DNA of 64,000 bases from Caulobacter sp. BP25 (GTDB lineage Bacteria; Pseudomonadota; Alphaproteobacteria; Caulobacterales; Caulobacteraceae): positions 372,001 to 436,000 of the forward strand of contig NZ_PEGH01000018.1 in NCBI RefSeq assembly GCF_002737755.1. The letters run 5' to 3'. The position numbers were made by a program, and so were the translations under genes. The notes beneath the pieces were generated by a model, which had not been told where the DNA came from, ran no database searches, and saw only the letters and a list, made by a program, of their open reading frames with translations. This document shows positions 8,762 to 16,443 of the stretch, piece by piece (within the stretch, counting starts at the first letter, position 1; each line of letters starts with the position of its first letter).

Positions 8762-9652
8762 TCAGGCGGCGCGCTCGGCCGAGGCGCGCAGCGAGCGCCA
8801 CAGCATCCAGCCGCCGACCAGGATCATCGGCGCTGACAGCATCATGCCCATGGTCAGGCCCAGCGGGAAGTCGGGCATGCCGACATCGGGATTGCGCACG
8901 TTCTCCAGCGACAGGCGGAACAGACCGTAGGCCAGGAGGAACATCGCCACGATCGCGCCGCGCTTTTGAAGCCACTTCAGGCGATAGATCGCGAAGGCCA
9001 GGATCAGGAACAGCAGTAGGCCCTCGAGGCCCGCCTCGTAGAGCTGGCTGGGGTGGCGGGGCAGTTCGTCGGCCGGGCAAATCCCTTGCGGATGGCTGGC
9101 GCGGATCGTGTCGTTGCAGAAGACGATCCCCAGGGGGCTCTCAGTGACGCGGCCCCACAGCTCGCCATTGATGAAGTTGGCGATGCGGCCAAAGAAGATG
9201 CCGATCGGCGCGACGGGCGCGACCAGGTCGCCCAGCTTCAGCATGTCGATCTTCTGCTGGCGGGCGAACAGGGCGATCGCCACGCAGACGCCCAGGAAGC
9301 CGCCGTGGAAGGACATGCCGCCCTCCCAGATCTTGAGGACGTCCAGCGGGTTGGCCAGCAGCCAGGTCCGCTGGGCCTCGTTAGGCAGCATGTAGAAGAG
9401 GATGTAGCCAAGGCGGCCGCCCAGGATGATGCCCAGCGTGATCCACAAGACGAGGTCGTCGATCTGCAGCGGCGTGGCGGTTGGCGTCCGCCCGCCCCAA
9501 AGGCCTGGCGTCCTCACCAGACGAACCGCATAGCGCCAGCCCAGCAGGATGCCCGCCACATAGGCCAGGGCGTACCAGCGCAGCGCCAGCGGCCCCCATT
9601 GCAGGGCCCAGGGGCCGATATGAACGACCGGATCAATGTCGGGGAAGATCAC
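8762..9652 (-). CDS. lgt: Prolipoprotein diacylglyceryl transferase
   Basis: Inner-membrane enzyme that transfers diacylglycerol from phosphatidylglycerol to the lipobox cysteine of prolipoproteins. The 296 residues contain about seven hydrophobic segments. The family signature GRIANFINGELWGRVTESPLGIVF is present, plus the N-terminal ALRWYALAYVAGILLGWRYA and GGMSFHGGFLGV with the essential His. HPSQLYEAGLEGLLLF completes the active-site region. First gene of lgt-midA-pgeF. Its start faces ubiK across 116 bases, so that gap must hold two divergent promoters. Confidence 0.97.
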   Translation of the reverse strand: MIFPDIDPVVHIGPWALQWGPLALRWYALAYVAGILLGWRYAVRLVRTPGLWGGRTPTATPLQIDDLVLWITLGIILGGRLGYILFYMLPNEAQRTWLLANPLDVLKIWEGGMSFHGGFLGVCVAIALFARQQKIDMLKLGDLVAPVAPIGIFFGRIANFINGELWGRVTESPLGIVFCNDTIRASHPQGICPADELPRHPSQLYEAGLEGLLLFLILAFAIYRLKWLQKRGAIVAMFLLAYGLFRLSLENVRNPDVGMPDFPLGLTMGMMLSAPMILVGGWMLWRSLRASAERAA

Positions 9653-9768
9653 GCGCTCGGGCTCCGCTCGGGACAGATCGTCGCAGTCCTATCCTCTTCG
9701 CTCTTCGCTTTCACCTCTTGTTTCCCATATAAGGAGGGCTCGCCCATACGCGGGCGCGTGGAAAGCCG

Positions 9769-10038
9769 ATGCACAGCCAGAACCCGATCCTCGACGAATT
9801 CGCCAAGCTGACCCAGGCGGCCATGGGCATCGCCCAGACGGCCGGCGAGGAGGCCAAGACCGCGATGCGCGCCCAGGCGGACCGGCTGGCGGCTGAGTTC
9901 GACCTGATCCGCCGCGACGATTTCGAGGCCCTGAAGGCCGAGGTCGCGGCCCTGCGCGAAGAGATCGCCAGCCTCAAGGCTGCCCCTAAGGAAGCCAAGA
10001 AGGCGCCCGCCAAGAAGAGCGCGGCGACCGGCGAATAA
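9769..10038 (+). CDS. ubiK: Ubiquinone biosynthesis accessory factor UbiK-like (BMFP family)
   Basis: An 89-residue helical protein matching the UbiK/YqiC membrane-fusogenic family: MHSQNPILDEFAKLTQAAMG, then a coiled coil (LIRRDDFEALKAEVAALREEIASLKA) and an Ala/Lys-rich basic tail. In E. coli the trimeric UbiK joins UbiJ in aerobic ubiquinone synthesis. The RRDDFEALK...LREEIASLK block is the diagnostic part. Divergent from lgt. Family call is good; the role in ubiquinone is by homology. Confidence 0.88.
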   Translation: MHSQNPILDEFAKLTQAAMGIAQTAGEEAKTAMRAQADRLAAEFDLIRRDDFEALKAEVAALREEIASLKAAPKEAKKAPAKKSAATGE

Positions 10039-10125
10039 CAGGCTTAACAGCTCGCCCCCGGCGTGAAGCGAGTTGAGACGAACGCCGCGAAGCAGATTAC
10101 TGTCCTTGGTACGTAAGCGAATCAA

Positions 10126-10144
10126 GGCGGGGGCGACCCCCGCC
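10126..10144. other. Short perfect hairpin upstream of ybjN
   Basis: GGCGGGGG (10126-10133), a CGA loop and CCCCCGCC (10137-10144), in the 132-base gap between ubiK and the ybjN-like gene. No T-run follows, so it is not a standard intrinsic terminator. It lies 26 bases before the ATG at 10171. Confidence 0.5.
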
Positions 10145-10170
10145 CGCGCTCGCGGGGACGCAGGATTCTC

Positions 10171-10677
10171 ATGGACACCCAACCGGAAGAAGACGACGTC
10201 CTGATGGCTCTCGATCCCCTTGAGGTGGTCGAGCATGTGCTAGCGGCCGAAAACCTGACCTTTGATCGCACCGAAGACGGCGATCTGGCCTTTGCGCTGA
10301 AGGGCGACTGGAAGGACTACGAGCTGTGGTTTGCCTGGCGGCCCGAGGCCGACTGCCTGCAGCTGTGCCTGTCGCTGGACCTGCGCGCGTCCAAGACCAA
10401 ACGCACCAACGCCTATGAACTGCTGGCCCTGATCAATCAGCGCGTCTGGCTGGGCCACTTCGAGGTCTGGACCGAGGACGGCGAGGTGGTGTTCCGCCAC
10501 GCCCTGGCCCTGCCGGCTGGCGAGCGTCCGACCATGGCCCAGGCGGCCTCGATGATCGACGCGGCGGTGGAGGCGGCGGACCGCTTCTATCCGGCCTTCG
10601 ACTTCCTGCTGCACGGCGCCAAGACCCCGGACCAGGCGATGGCCGCCTGCATGTTCGAGACGGTCGGCCAAGCTTAA
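10171..10677 (+). CDS. YbjN domain-containing protein
   Basis: A 168-residue acidic cytosolic protein of the YbjN / type III secretion chaperone-like fold (DUF1790). Recognisable parts: MALDPLEVVEHVLAAENLTFDRTEDGDLAFALKGDWKDYELWFAWRPE, AYELLALINQRVWLGHFEVWTEDGEVVFRHALAL and the C-terminal AASMIDAAVEAADRFYPAFDFLLHG. In alphaproteobacteria it commonly sits just before proC, as here. Role unknown; E. coli YbjN is linked to stress and motility. Confidence 0.88.
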   Translation: MDTQPEEDDVLMALDPLEVVEHVLAAENLTFDRTEDGDLAFALKGDWKDYELWFAWRPEADCLQLCLSLDLRASKTKRTNAYELLALINQRVWLGHFEVWTEDGEVVFRHALALPAGERPTMAQAASMIDAAVEAADRFYPAFDFLLHGAKTPDQAMAACMFETVGQA

Positions 10678-10687
10678 GGCTTTAAAT

Positions 10688-10831
10688 CCTTCTCCCCTTG
10701 CGGGAGAAGGTGTCGCGAAGCGACGGATGAGGGGTCGCGCGGCGACAGCCTCTTTGGTTCGCGCTCGCTGCGCCGAGAAACCCCTCATCCGACCTGCATC
10801 GCAGGCCACCTTCTCCCGCAAGGGGAGAAGG
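10688..10831. repeat. 144-bp palindromic repeat between ybjN and proC
   Basis: Perfect 25-base arms: CCTTCTCCCCTTGCGGGAGA... at 10688-10712 and its complement at 10807-10831. Each arm is itself a hairpin. Inner complementary segments (GGATGAGGGGT against ACCCCTCATCC) extend the fold. A close relative lies at 16103-16221. The element separates two genes that are usually co-transcribed and so would sit in their mRNA. Confidence 0.85.
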
Positions 10832-10852
10832 GGTGAGATCGAGGTGACGACC

Positions 10853-11635
10853 ATGACCCCCATCCTCCTCCTCGGCGCTGGACGCATGGGCGGCGCGCTG
10901 GTCCAGGGCTGGCGCGAGGCCGGCGCCTTCACCGCCGTCGATCTGATCGTCCGTGATCCGAACATCGAGCCGTCCGCCGTCCGAGGGGCGATCGTCAATC
11001 CGCCGCTGGAGGCGCTCGGCGCGGCCAAGACCGTGCTGCTGGCGGTGAAGCCGCAGATCTGGCGCGAAGCCGTCAAGGACGTGGTCCCGCACCTGGCGGC
11101 GGACGCCGTGATCGTCTCGATCGCCGCCGGGGTGCGCGCCGCCGACATTTCCGAGGCCTTCGGCGGCCGGCGTGTGGCGCGGGTCATGCCGACCACGGCC
11201 GTCGCCATAGGCCGAGGCGCGGCCAGCCTCTACGCCGACAACGCCGAGGCCCTCGCCCGTGCCAAGACGCTGTTCGAGCCCGTCGCGACCGTCTCGGTGC
11301 TGCCTTCGGAAGAGCTGATGCACGCGGCCACGGCCGTTTCCGGCTCGGCCCCGGCCTATCTCTACGCGTTCGTCGAGGCGCTCGAAGCGGCCGGCGCGGC
11401 GCAGGGGCTGGATCCCGCCGAGAGCGCGCGCCTGGCCCGCGCCACCATCATCGGTGCGGCCGCCCTGATGGAGCAGAGCGGCGAGGAGCCGGCCGAGCTG
11501 CGCAAGCAGGTGACCTCTCCCGGCGGGACGACGGCCGCAGCGCTGGCGGTGCTGATGGGCGAGGGCGGTTTTGCGGATTTGCTGCCCAAGGCGCTCGCGG
11601 CGGCGGTGGCGCGGTCGAAGGAGCTGGGCGGCTAA
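10853..11635 (+). CDS. proC: Pyrroline-5-carboxylate reductase
   Basis: Last step of proline synthesis: NAD(P)H reduction of pyrroline-5-carboxylate. 260 residues from the ATG at 10853; an upstream in-frame extension runs through the palindromic repeat and is not credible. N-terminal Rossmann motif ILLLGAGRMGGALVQGW, VLLAVKPQIW, AGVRAADI, MPTTAVAIGRGAASLY, and the C-terminal family signature LRKQVTSPGGTTAAALAVL. GAGGTG lies about 6 bases before the ATG as a ribosome-binding site. Confidence 0.96.
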   Translation: MTPILLLGAGRMGGALVQGWREAGAFTAVDLIVRDPNIEPSAVRGAIVNPPLEALGAAKTVLLAVKPQIWREAVKDVVPHLAADAVIVSIAAGVRAADISEAFGGRRVARVMPTTAVAIGRGAASLYADNAEALARAKTLFEPVATVSVLPSEELMHAATAVSGSAPAYLYAFVEALEAAGAAQGLDPAESARLARATIIGAAALMEQSGEEPAELRKQVTSPGGTTAAALAVLMGEGGFADLLPKALAAAVARSKELGG

Positions 11636-11664
11636 CCCTCGCCCCCCTCCGCGCCGCGCGCTTT

Positions 11665-11715
11665 CCTTCCGCCCGCCTTTGGGGGCGGACGACCGCGAAG
11701 CGGTCAGGTGGGGGC
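11665..11715 (+). repeat. 51-bp direct repeat, copy 1 (upstream of tetR-like gene)
   Basis: Identical over 51 bases to 12357-12407 (begins CCTTCCGCCCGCCTTTGGGG, ends CAGGTGGGGGC). The two copies are in the same orientation and bracket the TetR-like gene. A similar segment appears inverted at about 34259-34310. Confidence 0.9.
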
Positions 11716-11752
11716 TTGCTGAGCCGGCCATCCTGCCCCCATCTCTTCGCCC

Positions 11753-12289
11753 ATGACCGACGACATCCTCGACCGCGCCGCCGACGCCGCCCTGGCCCTG
11801 GCCGCCGACCAGCCCTGGCCGACCGTCTCGCTTCGCAACATCGCGGCGAAGGCGGAGGTCCCGTTCCCCGACCTTTACGCCAAGGCCAATAGTCGTCTCG
11901 CCGTGTTGGCCCGGGTTTCCGAGCGCTTCGACCGCGCGGCCTTGGCGATCGACTATCCGCAGGGCTCCAACGCCCAGGACCGCCTGTTCGACGCCGTCAT
12001 GGCCCGGCTGGAGGCGATGCAGCCGCATCGCACGGCGCTGCTGAACATCGCCAAGGCCGATGGCGCGCTGGTCGCCGTGGCGCGTTTCCCGTTCATCGCC
12101 CGCGCCTTGCTGGAGGCCGCAGGCGTCCCCGCCACCCCGCCGCGCCTGCTGGCCATGGCCGTCGTCTGGGGGCGCGTGGTCCAGGTCTGGCGCGAGGACG
12201 ACGCCGCTCTGAACCGGACCATGGCCGAGCTCGACAAGCGCCTGAAGCAGATGAGCGCGCGGCTGGGGATGATCGGGGCGGGGTTTTAG
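11753..12289 (+). CDS. TetR-family transcriptional regulator
   Basis: A 178-residue protein with a TetR-type N-terminal helix-turn-helix (ILDRAADAALALAADQPWPTVSLRNIAAKAEVPFPDLYAKANS, about residues 4-45) and an all-helical C-terminal domain. The recognition helix carries PFPDLYAKANS instead of the usual TLYRHFxSK, so the DNA-binding part is somewhat atypical; in alphaproteobacteria this subgroup resembles COQ9/RpsU-divergently-transcribed regulators. It has no obvious partner: proC ends 117 bases upstream and a convergent kinase gene follows. Identical 51-base direct repeats flank it. Confidence 0.82.
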   Translation: MTDDILDRAADAALALAADQPWPTVSLRNIAAKAEVPFPDLYAKANSRLAVLARVSERFDRAALAIDYPQGSNAQDRLFDAVMARLEAMQPHRTALLNIAKADGALVAVARFPFIARALLEAAGVPATPPRLLAMAVVWGRVVQVWREDDAALNRTMAELDKRLKQMSARLGMIGAGF

Positions 12290-12303
12290 GGGGGGTCGCC
12301 TTA

Positions 12304-12407
12304 CTCGCCCCCTCCGCGCCTGCGGCGCTCCTCCCCCGGAGGGGGAAGAAGGACAACCTTCCGCCCGCCTTTGGGGGCGGACGACCGCGAAGCGGTCAGG
12401 TGGGGGC
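12304..12407. repeat. Palindromic repeat containing 51-bp direct repeat copy 2
   Basis: Begins CTCGCCCCCTCCGCGCC, contains a hairpin CTCCTCCCCCGGAGGGGGAAG, and ends with the 51 bases at 12357-12407 that are identical to 11665-11715. The CTCCCCCGGAGGGGGAAGAA motif is shared with the elements at 13780-13878 and 34258-34365. Confidence 0.8.
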
Positions 12408-12425
12408 CTGCGGCGTCGGCCGATC

Positions 12426-13766
12426 CTAGCCCGGCAGCCGGATCAGCGCCCTCAATCCCCCCATCGCCGAACGCGACAGCATCAGATCCCCGCCCAATCC
12501 GCGCGCCATGTCGCGGGCGATCGCCAGTCCTAACCCCACGCCCTTCTCGTTCTGGTTCCGGCTCTCGTCGAGGCGCGAGAAGGGTTTGAACGCTTCCTCG
12601 TAGCGGTCCTCGGGAATGCCCGGGCCATCGTCGTCCACCGCGATCTCGACCCCGCCGGTCTGGCGGGCGCTGGCGGCGACCTTGACGTGGTCGGCGTGGG
12701 CGACGCCGTTGTCGACCAGATTGGCCAGGGCCCGGCGGAAGGCTAGCGGCCTCACCCGCGCCTCCAGTCCCGGCGTGATCTCGGTCTCGATCCTCGCCCC
12801 GCCCCGTTCGGCGTCGGCGACCACGCCCTCGATCAGCTCGGAGAGATCGACCACCCGCGCATCCTCGCCGCCCTCGCCACGGGCGAACGCCAGATACTCG
12901 TCGATCATGTGCTCCATTTCCGCCAGGTCGCCCTTCATCGCCTCCAGCCGCTCGCTGGGCTCGGACATGGCCATCTCAAGCTTCAGGCGGGTCAGCGGCG
13001 TGCGCAGATCGTGGCTGACGCTGGCCAGGAGCGCCGTGCGCTGCTCGATGTGGCGGACGATGCGGGCCTTCATGGCCAGGAAGGCGCGGGCGGCCTTGCG
13101 CACCTCGCGCGCGCCGTGCGGCTTGAAATCGTGCTCTTCGCCCCGGCCGAAGGCGTCGGCGGCGTCGGCCAGGCGCTCGATGGCCCGCACCTGGTTGCGG
13201 ATGAACAGGATGGCGATCGCCGTCAGCAGCATGGTCGCCACCACCATCCACAGAATGAAGATGTGGCCTTGCGTGGCGTAGGCCCGGTCGCGCAGGGCGT
13301 AGATCTGCAGGACCCCGTCCTTCACCTGCACCCGGATGTCGATATAGGCGGTGTAGCGGGTCGTATCGAACCAGAACGGGTTGTCGAGGCGGTCGTCCAA
13401 GGCCTGCTGCAGCGAGCGGTCCAGGGCCGCGAACAGCGACGGCCGACGGCTGGTCGGCAGCTTGCGACCCTTCTGGAAGGCGATCGAAAGCGACATCGAG
13501 TCCTCGGCCCGCTTGGCCAGCTTCTCGACGGCCGCGGGGCTGGGGTCGTCCTCGTAGGACTGCACGGCCCAGGCGATGTCGCCGGCCAGGCCGTCGGACA
13601 GCTTGCTGGTCACCGACTGCCAGTGGGCGTCGAAGAACGCCCAGGTTACGGCGATCTGCATCACCGCCACCGGCAGGATGATGATCAGCAGGCTGCGTCC
13701 GAACAGCGAGGTCGGCAGCAGGCGTTTGATTAGGGGCGGGAGGTGTAGGCGGGTGGAGAGGGGCAT
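12426..13766 (-). CDS. Sensor histidine kinase, EnvZ/PetR-partner type
   Basis: A 446-residue membrane kinase. TM1 is about residues 24-45, a periplasmic domain spans about 46-168, and TM2 about 169-189. A HAMP region follows (NQVRAIERLADAADAFGRG). HisKA has the phospho-accepting His252 in ASVSHDLRTPLTRLKLEMAM. The HATPase domain has N353 (LVDNGVAHA), the G1 box DDDGPGIP and the G2 box GVGLGLAIARD. All catalytic boxes are intact. It is downstream of the response regulator gene, separated by 133 bases that hold a palindromic repeat. Its place after petP-petR suggests it phosphorylates that regulator; the signal is unknown. Confidence 0.92.
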   Translation of the reverse strand: MPLSTRLHLPPLIKRLLPTSLFGRSLLIIILPVAVMQIAVTWAFFDAHWQSVTSKLSDGLAGDIAWAVQSYEDDPSPAAVEKLAKRAEDSMSLSIAFQKGRKLPTSRRPSLFAALDRSLQQALDDRLDNPFWFDTTRYTAYIDIRVQVKDGVLQIYALRDRAYATQGHIFILWMVVATMLLTAIAILFIRNQVRAIERLADAADAFGRGEEHDFKPHGAREVRKAARAFLAMKARIVRHIEQRTALLASVSHDLRTPLTRLKLEMAMSEPSERLEAMKGDLAEMEHMIDEYLAFARGEGGEDARVVDLSELIEGVVADAERGGARIETEITPGLEARVRPLAFRRALANLVDNGVAHADHVKVAASARQTGGVEIAVDDDGPGIPEDRYEEAFKPFSRLDESRNQNEKGVGLGLAIARDMARGLGGDLMLSRSAMGGLRALIRLPG

Positions 13767-13779
13767 AAGCGACTACAGG

Positions 13780-13878
13780 CCCCCTCCGCGCTTCGCGCTC
13801 CTCCCCCGGAGGGGGAAGAAGACCGCGCGATCCTTCTTCCCCCTCCGGGGGAGGAGGATGCGCAGCATCCGGAGGGGG
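13780..13878. repeat. Palindromic repeat between response regulator and kinase genes
   Basis: CCCCCTCCGCG...CTCCCCCGGAGGGGGAAGAAG followed by the inverted CTTCTTCCCCCTCCGGGGGAGGAG and a closing CCGGAGGGGG. It forms two adjacent large hairpins and lies inside the probable petR-kinase transcript. Confidence 0.8.
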
Positions 13879-13899
13879 CGAGTGGGGGCGCTCAAGCCA

Positions 13900-14607
13900 T
13901 CAATCCGGCGCCAGCCGGTACCCGATCCCGCGCACCGTCTGCAGATAGCGCGGGTTCTTCGGATCCGGCTCGATCTTGCGGCGCAGGCGGGTGACCTGGA
14001 CGTCCACGGCGCGGCCGGTGGCGTCGGCGGTGTCGCGGGCCAGTTCCAGGCGGTCTACGGGCTCGTGGGCCGAGCGGGCCAGGCGGCGCATCAAGGTAAC
14101 CTCCGCCTCGGTCAGGCGGATCACCTCGCCATCGCAGATCAGCTCGCCGCGCTCGGGCTCGAAGGTGCAGCGCCCCAGGTTCAGGGTCGCCGTGCGGGTC
14201 CCCACGGGCCGGGCGGTCGAGCGGCGCAGGATCGCCTCGATGCGCAGCAACAGCTCCTGCGGCTCGAACGGCTTGCCCAGATAGTCGTCGACGCCGTTGG
14301 ACAGACCCTCGATGCGATCGGCCGTCTGGTCGCGAGCGGTCAGCATCAGGATCGGTGTGCGGCCGGCCTCGCCGCCCCGCGCGCGCAGGCGCTTGGTGAA
14401 AGCCATGCCGTCCTCGCCCGGCATCATCACGTCCAGCACCATCAGGTCGAAGTCCAGCGCCTGGAACAGCTTGTCGGCGCCCGCCGCGTTCGGGGCGGCG
14501 GTGACGCGGAAGCCGGCGCGGCCCAGGAACTCCTTGATCAGCTTGCGCAGGCGGTCGTCGTCGTCGACGACCAGCAGGTGGCGCTCGCGGCGCTCGTCCG
14601 GAGTCAT
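13900..14607 (-). CDS. OmpR-family response regulator, PetR-like
   Basis: 235 residues: receiver domain (acidic pocket VVDDDD, phosphorylation site Asp59 in LMVLDVMMPGEDG, switch Thr in MLTARD, Lys in YLGKPF), then a winged-helix DNA-binding domain (AVDVQVTRLRRKIEPDPKNPRYLQTVRGIGYRL). I start at the ATG at 14607, which has GAGGA 8 bases upstream; a longer frame to 14649 would overlap the MarR gene. In Rhodobacter the homologous pair petP (MarR family) and petR lie together; the same order here supports a PetR-type assignment. Confidence 0.92.
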   Translation of the reverse strand: MTPDERRERHLLVVDDDDRLRKLIKEFLGRAGFRVTAAPNAAGADKLFQALDFDLMVLDVMMPGEDGMAFTKRLRARGGEAGRTPILMLTARDQTADRIEGLSNGVDDYLGKPFEPQELLLRIEAILRRSTARPVGTRTATLNLGRCTFEPERGELICDGEVIRLTEAEVTLMRRLARSAHEPVDRLELARDTADATGRAVDVQVTRLRRKIEPDPKNPRYLQTVRGIGYRLAPD

Positions 14608-14617
14608 ACCGCTGTCC

Positions 14618-15124
14618 TCACACGTTCTGGCGTCGGGGCGCGCCGACACCCTGACGAGGTCCGGCCAGCGCCGCCAGGATCCGCCGCGCGCCGGCCACGC
14701 CGTCGAGGCCGCCCGTGCGATAAGCCCGCGCCAGCAACGCCCGCAGACGCTCGGCGGTGCGCTGCTCGAAGGCCAAGCCTTGCGGTGTCAGGGTGGCCGG
14801 GCGGCGGCGGCCATCCAGCTCGCCCGAGCCCCGCTCGACCAGGCCCGCCTTCTGCAGGTCCGACAAGGTGCGGCTGGCGGCTTGCTTGGACAGGCTGGTC
14901 AGCTTGGAGAGGTCCTGCACGCCAATGCCCGGGCGCCGGCGCAGCAGGAAGGCCGCGCGCCAGTGTGAACGTCCCAGGCCCAAGCTCTCGCTTTCCAGCG
15001 CGGCGTCCACGGCCGCCCACAGCGAGGCCTCGGCCAGCAGGATCAATTCCAGCCCGCCGTCCAGCTCCTCCTCGCGGAGGATCAGACGGGGGTCGTCCGA
15101 ACCGGGCTGCAGCGGGGCTATCAT
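14618..15124 (-). CDS. MarR-family regulator, PetP-like
   Basis: 168 residues with a MarR winged helix: SHWRAAFLLRRRPGIGVQDLSKLTSLSKQAASRTLSDLQKAGLVERGSGELDGRRRPATLTPQG covers the recognition helix and the wing. Stop is 10 bases before the response-regulator start, so the two are an operon. The PetP family is named from Rhodobacter capsulatus, where it was found with PetR. Divergent from ilvE across 80 bases. What it senses is unknown. Confidence 0.88.
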   Translation of the reverse strand: MIAPLQPGSDDPRLILREEELDGGLELILLAEASLWAAVDAALESESLGLGRSHWRAAFLLRRRPGIGVQDLSKLTSLSKQAASRTLSDLQKAGLVERGSGELDGRRRPATLTPQGLAFEQRTAERLRALLARAYRTGGLDGVAGARRILAALAGPRQGVGAPRRQNV

Positions 15125-15204
15125 CGCGCGGAGTCCATTTTATTTGACGCGCCCACCCTCGGGGCGTCTAAGGGCCGGGTTTTTCATAAGGAGGTCTTGG
15201 GCCG

Positions 15205-16095
15205 ATGTCTCTGGTTCCCTTCGACGATCGTGATGGTTGGATCTGGCTGGACGGCCAGTTCGTGCCTTGGCGCGAAGCGAAGGTGCACGTCCTGACCCAC
15301 GGCCTGCACTACGCCTCGTCCGTATTCGAGGGCGAGCGGATGTACGGCGGCGAGATTTTCAAGCTGACCGAGCATACCGAGCGCCTCTTCAAGTCGGCCG
15401 AGATCCTCGACTTCAAGATCCCCTACACGGTGGCCGAGATCGACGAGGCCTGCAAGGCGACGGCCGCGAAGAATGGCCTGAAGGACTGCTATGTCCGTCC
15501 GATCGCCTGGCGCGGCAGCGAGATGATCGGCGTTTCGGCGCAACAGACCAAGATTCACGTCGCCATCGCCGTCTGGGAATGGCCCAGCTATTTCGACCCG
15601 GCGACCAAGGCCAAGGGCATCCGCCTGACCTGGGCCAAGTACCAGCGTCCGGACCCGAAGACCGCCCCGGTCGCGGCCAAGGCCGCCGGCCTCTACATGA
15701 TCTGCACCATCTCCAAGCATGCCGCCGAGAAGGACGGCTATGCCGACGCGATGATGCTGGACTATCGCGGCTATGTGGCCGAGGCGACCGGCGCCAACGT
15801 CTTCTTCGTCAAGGACGGCGTGCTGCACACGCCCAAGCCCGACTGCTTCCTGGACGGCATCACCCGCCGCACGGTCATTCAGATCGCCAAGGACAAGGGC
15901 GTCGAGGTCGTCGAGCGCCACATCCAGAAGGAAGAGCTGTCGACCTTCACCGAGTGCTTCATCGTCGGCACCGCCGCCGAGGTGACCCCGGTCTCGGAGA
16001 TCGGCGAGTTCAAGTTCACGCCGGCCAAGCTGTCGCTCGATTTGATGGACACCTACGCCGCCCTGGTGCGCGGCCAGGCGATGGCCGAGGCTTAG
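15205..16095 (+). CDS. ilvE: Branched-chain amino acid aminotransferase
   Basis: Class IV PLP-dependent aminotransferase, last step of Val, Leu and Ile synthesis. The 296 residues contain FVPWREAKVHVLTHGLHYASSVFEGERMY, CYVRPIAWRGSEMIG, the probable PLP lysine in CTISKHAAEKDGYADAMMLD, and the class signature AEATGANVFFVKDGVLHTP. A strong ribosome-binding site (AAGGAGG) precedes the ATG by 10 bases. No leader peptide or attenuator is visible in the short upstream gap, in contrast to aroG. Confidence 0.95.
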   Translation: MSLVPFDDRDGWIWLDGQFVPWREAKVHVLTHGLHYASSVFEGERMYGGEIFKLTEHTERLFKSAEILDFKIPYTVAEIDEACKATAAKNGLKDCYVRPIAWRGSEMIGVSAQQTKIHVAIAVWEWPSYFDPATKAKGIRLTWAKYQRPDPKTAPVAAKAAGLYMICTISKHAAEKDGYADAMMLDYRGYVAEATGANVFFVKDGVLHTPKPDCFLDGITRRTVIQIAKDKGVEVVERHIQKEELSTFTECFIVGTAAEVTPVSEIGEFKFTPAKLSLDLMDTYAALVRGQAMAEA

Positions 16096-16102
16096 TCGGA
16101 AA

Positions 16103-16221
16103 CCTTCTCCCCTTGCGGGAGAAGGTGTCGGCGACGCCGACGGATGAGGGGTTTCTCGGCGCTCGCCGTGCGACCCCTCACCCGGCCCTCCGGGCCCCCC
16201 TCTCCCGCAAGGGGAGAGGGG
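16103..16221. repeat. Palindromic repeat after ilvE
   Basis: Left arm CCTTCTCCCCTTGCGGGAGA (16103-16127) is the same as the element at 10688. The right arm near 16194-16221 (CTCTCCCGCAAGGGGAGAGG) is slightly degenerate. It separates ilvE from the aroG leader region and may act as the ilvE mRNA 3' end. Confidence 0.8.
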
Positions 16222-16258
16222 TCGACTCCCGCCAAACTTCCCTCTAAGCTCTACGACG

Positions 16259-16342
16259 ATGACCCTCGCCGCCAGCCACACGCTGTTTTGGTATTTTAGC
16301 TATCCGACGCCTCTGGCGCCGGGAGGGTTTCGTTCGGCCTGA
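16259..16342 (+). CDS. Aromatic-rich leader peptide of aroG attenuator
   Basis: A 27-codon ORF (ATG 16259, TGA 16340). Its middle is L-FWYFSY-P: codons TTT TGG TAT TTT AGC TAT at 16286-16303, five aromatic residues in six codons covering Phe, Trp and Tyr. The ribosome-binding site is weak. The peptide itself probably has no function; translating it would sense charged tRNA for all three aromatic amino acids and control aroG, which begins 101 bases past its stop. The pairing segments that complete the attenuator are given in the next entry. This is an inference from sequence alone. Confidence 0.8.
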   Translation: MTLAASHTLFWYFSYPTPLAPGGFRSA

Positions 16343-16402
16343 GATCAGGGCCACTTAAGAACACCTTCACCAGCCGCCAGGGGATCCCCGGGCGGCTTTT
16401 TT
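16267..16402 (+). promoter_or_regulatory. Transcription attenuator of aroG (regions 1-4)
   Basis: Region 1 (CGCCAG, 16270-16275) lies before the aromatic codons. Region 2 (CCTCTGGCG, 16310-16318) lies just after them. Region 3 is 16373-16383 (GCCGCCAGGGG) and region 4 is GGCGGC (16391-16396) followed by six Ts. Region 2 can pair with region 1, or over nine bases with 16375-16383. Regions 3 and 4 form the terminator. A ribosome stalled on the aromatic codons would hide region 1, let 2 pair with 3, and allow transcription of aroG. Confidence 0.75.
16373..16402 (+). terminator. Attenuator terminator upstream of aroG
   Basis: Stem GCCGCC/GGCGGC extended inward by GGGG/CCCC and followed by TTTTTT at 16397-16402. 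It has the form of a strong intrinsic terminator, yet sits in the 5' leader 42 bases before the aroG ATG, which only makes sense as a conditional terminator. Confidence 0.85.
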
Positions 16403-16443
16403 GATGGCCGCCGGACCTTCCCAGACATCTTCCGGAGCCATCC

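Noticed and set aside
10727-10852. N-terminal extension of ProC through the palindromic repeat
   Set aside because: The Rossmann motif begins right after the ATG at 10853, which has its own ribosome-binding site; the extension is repeat sequence.
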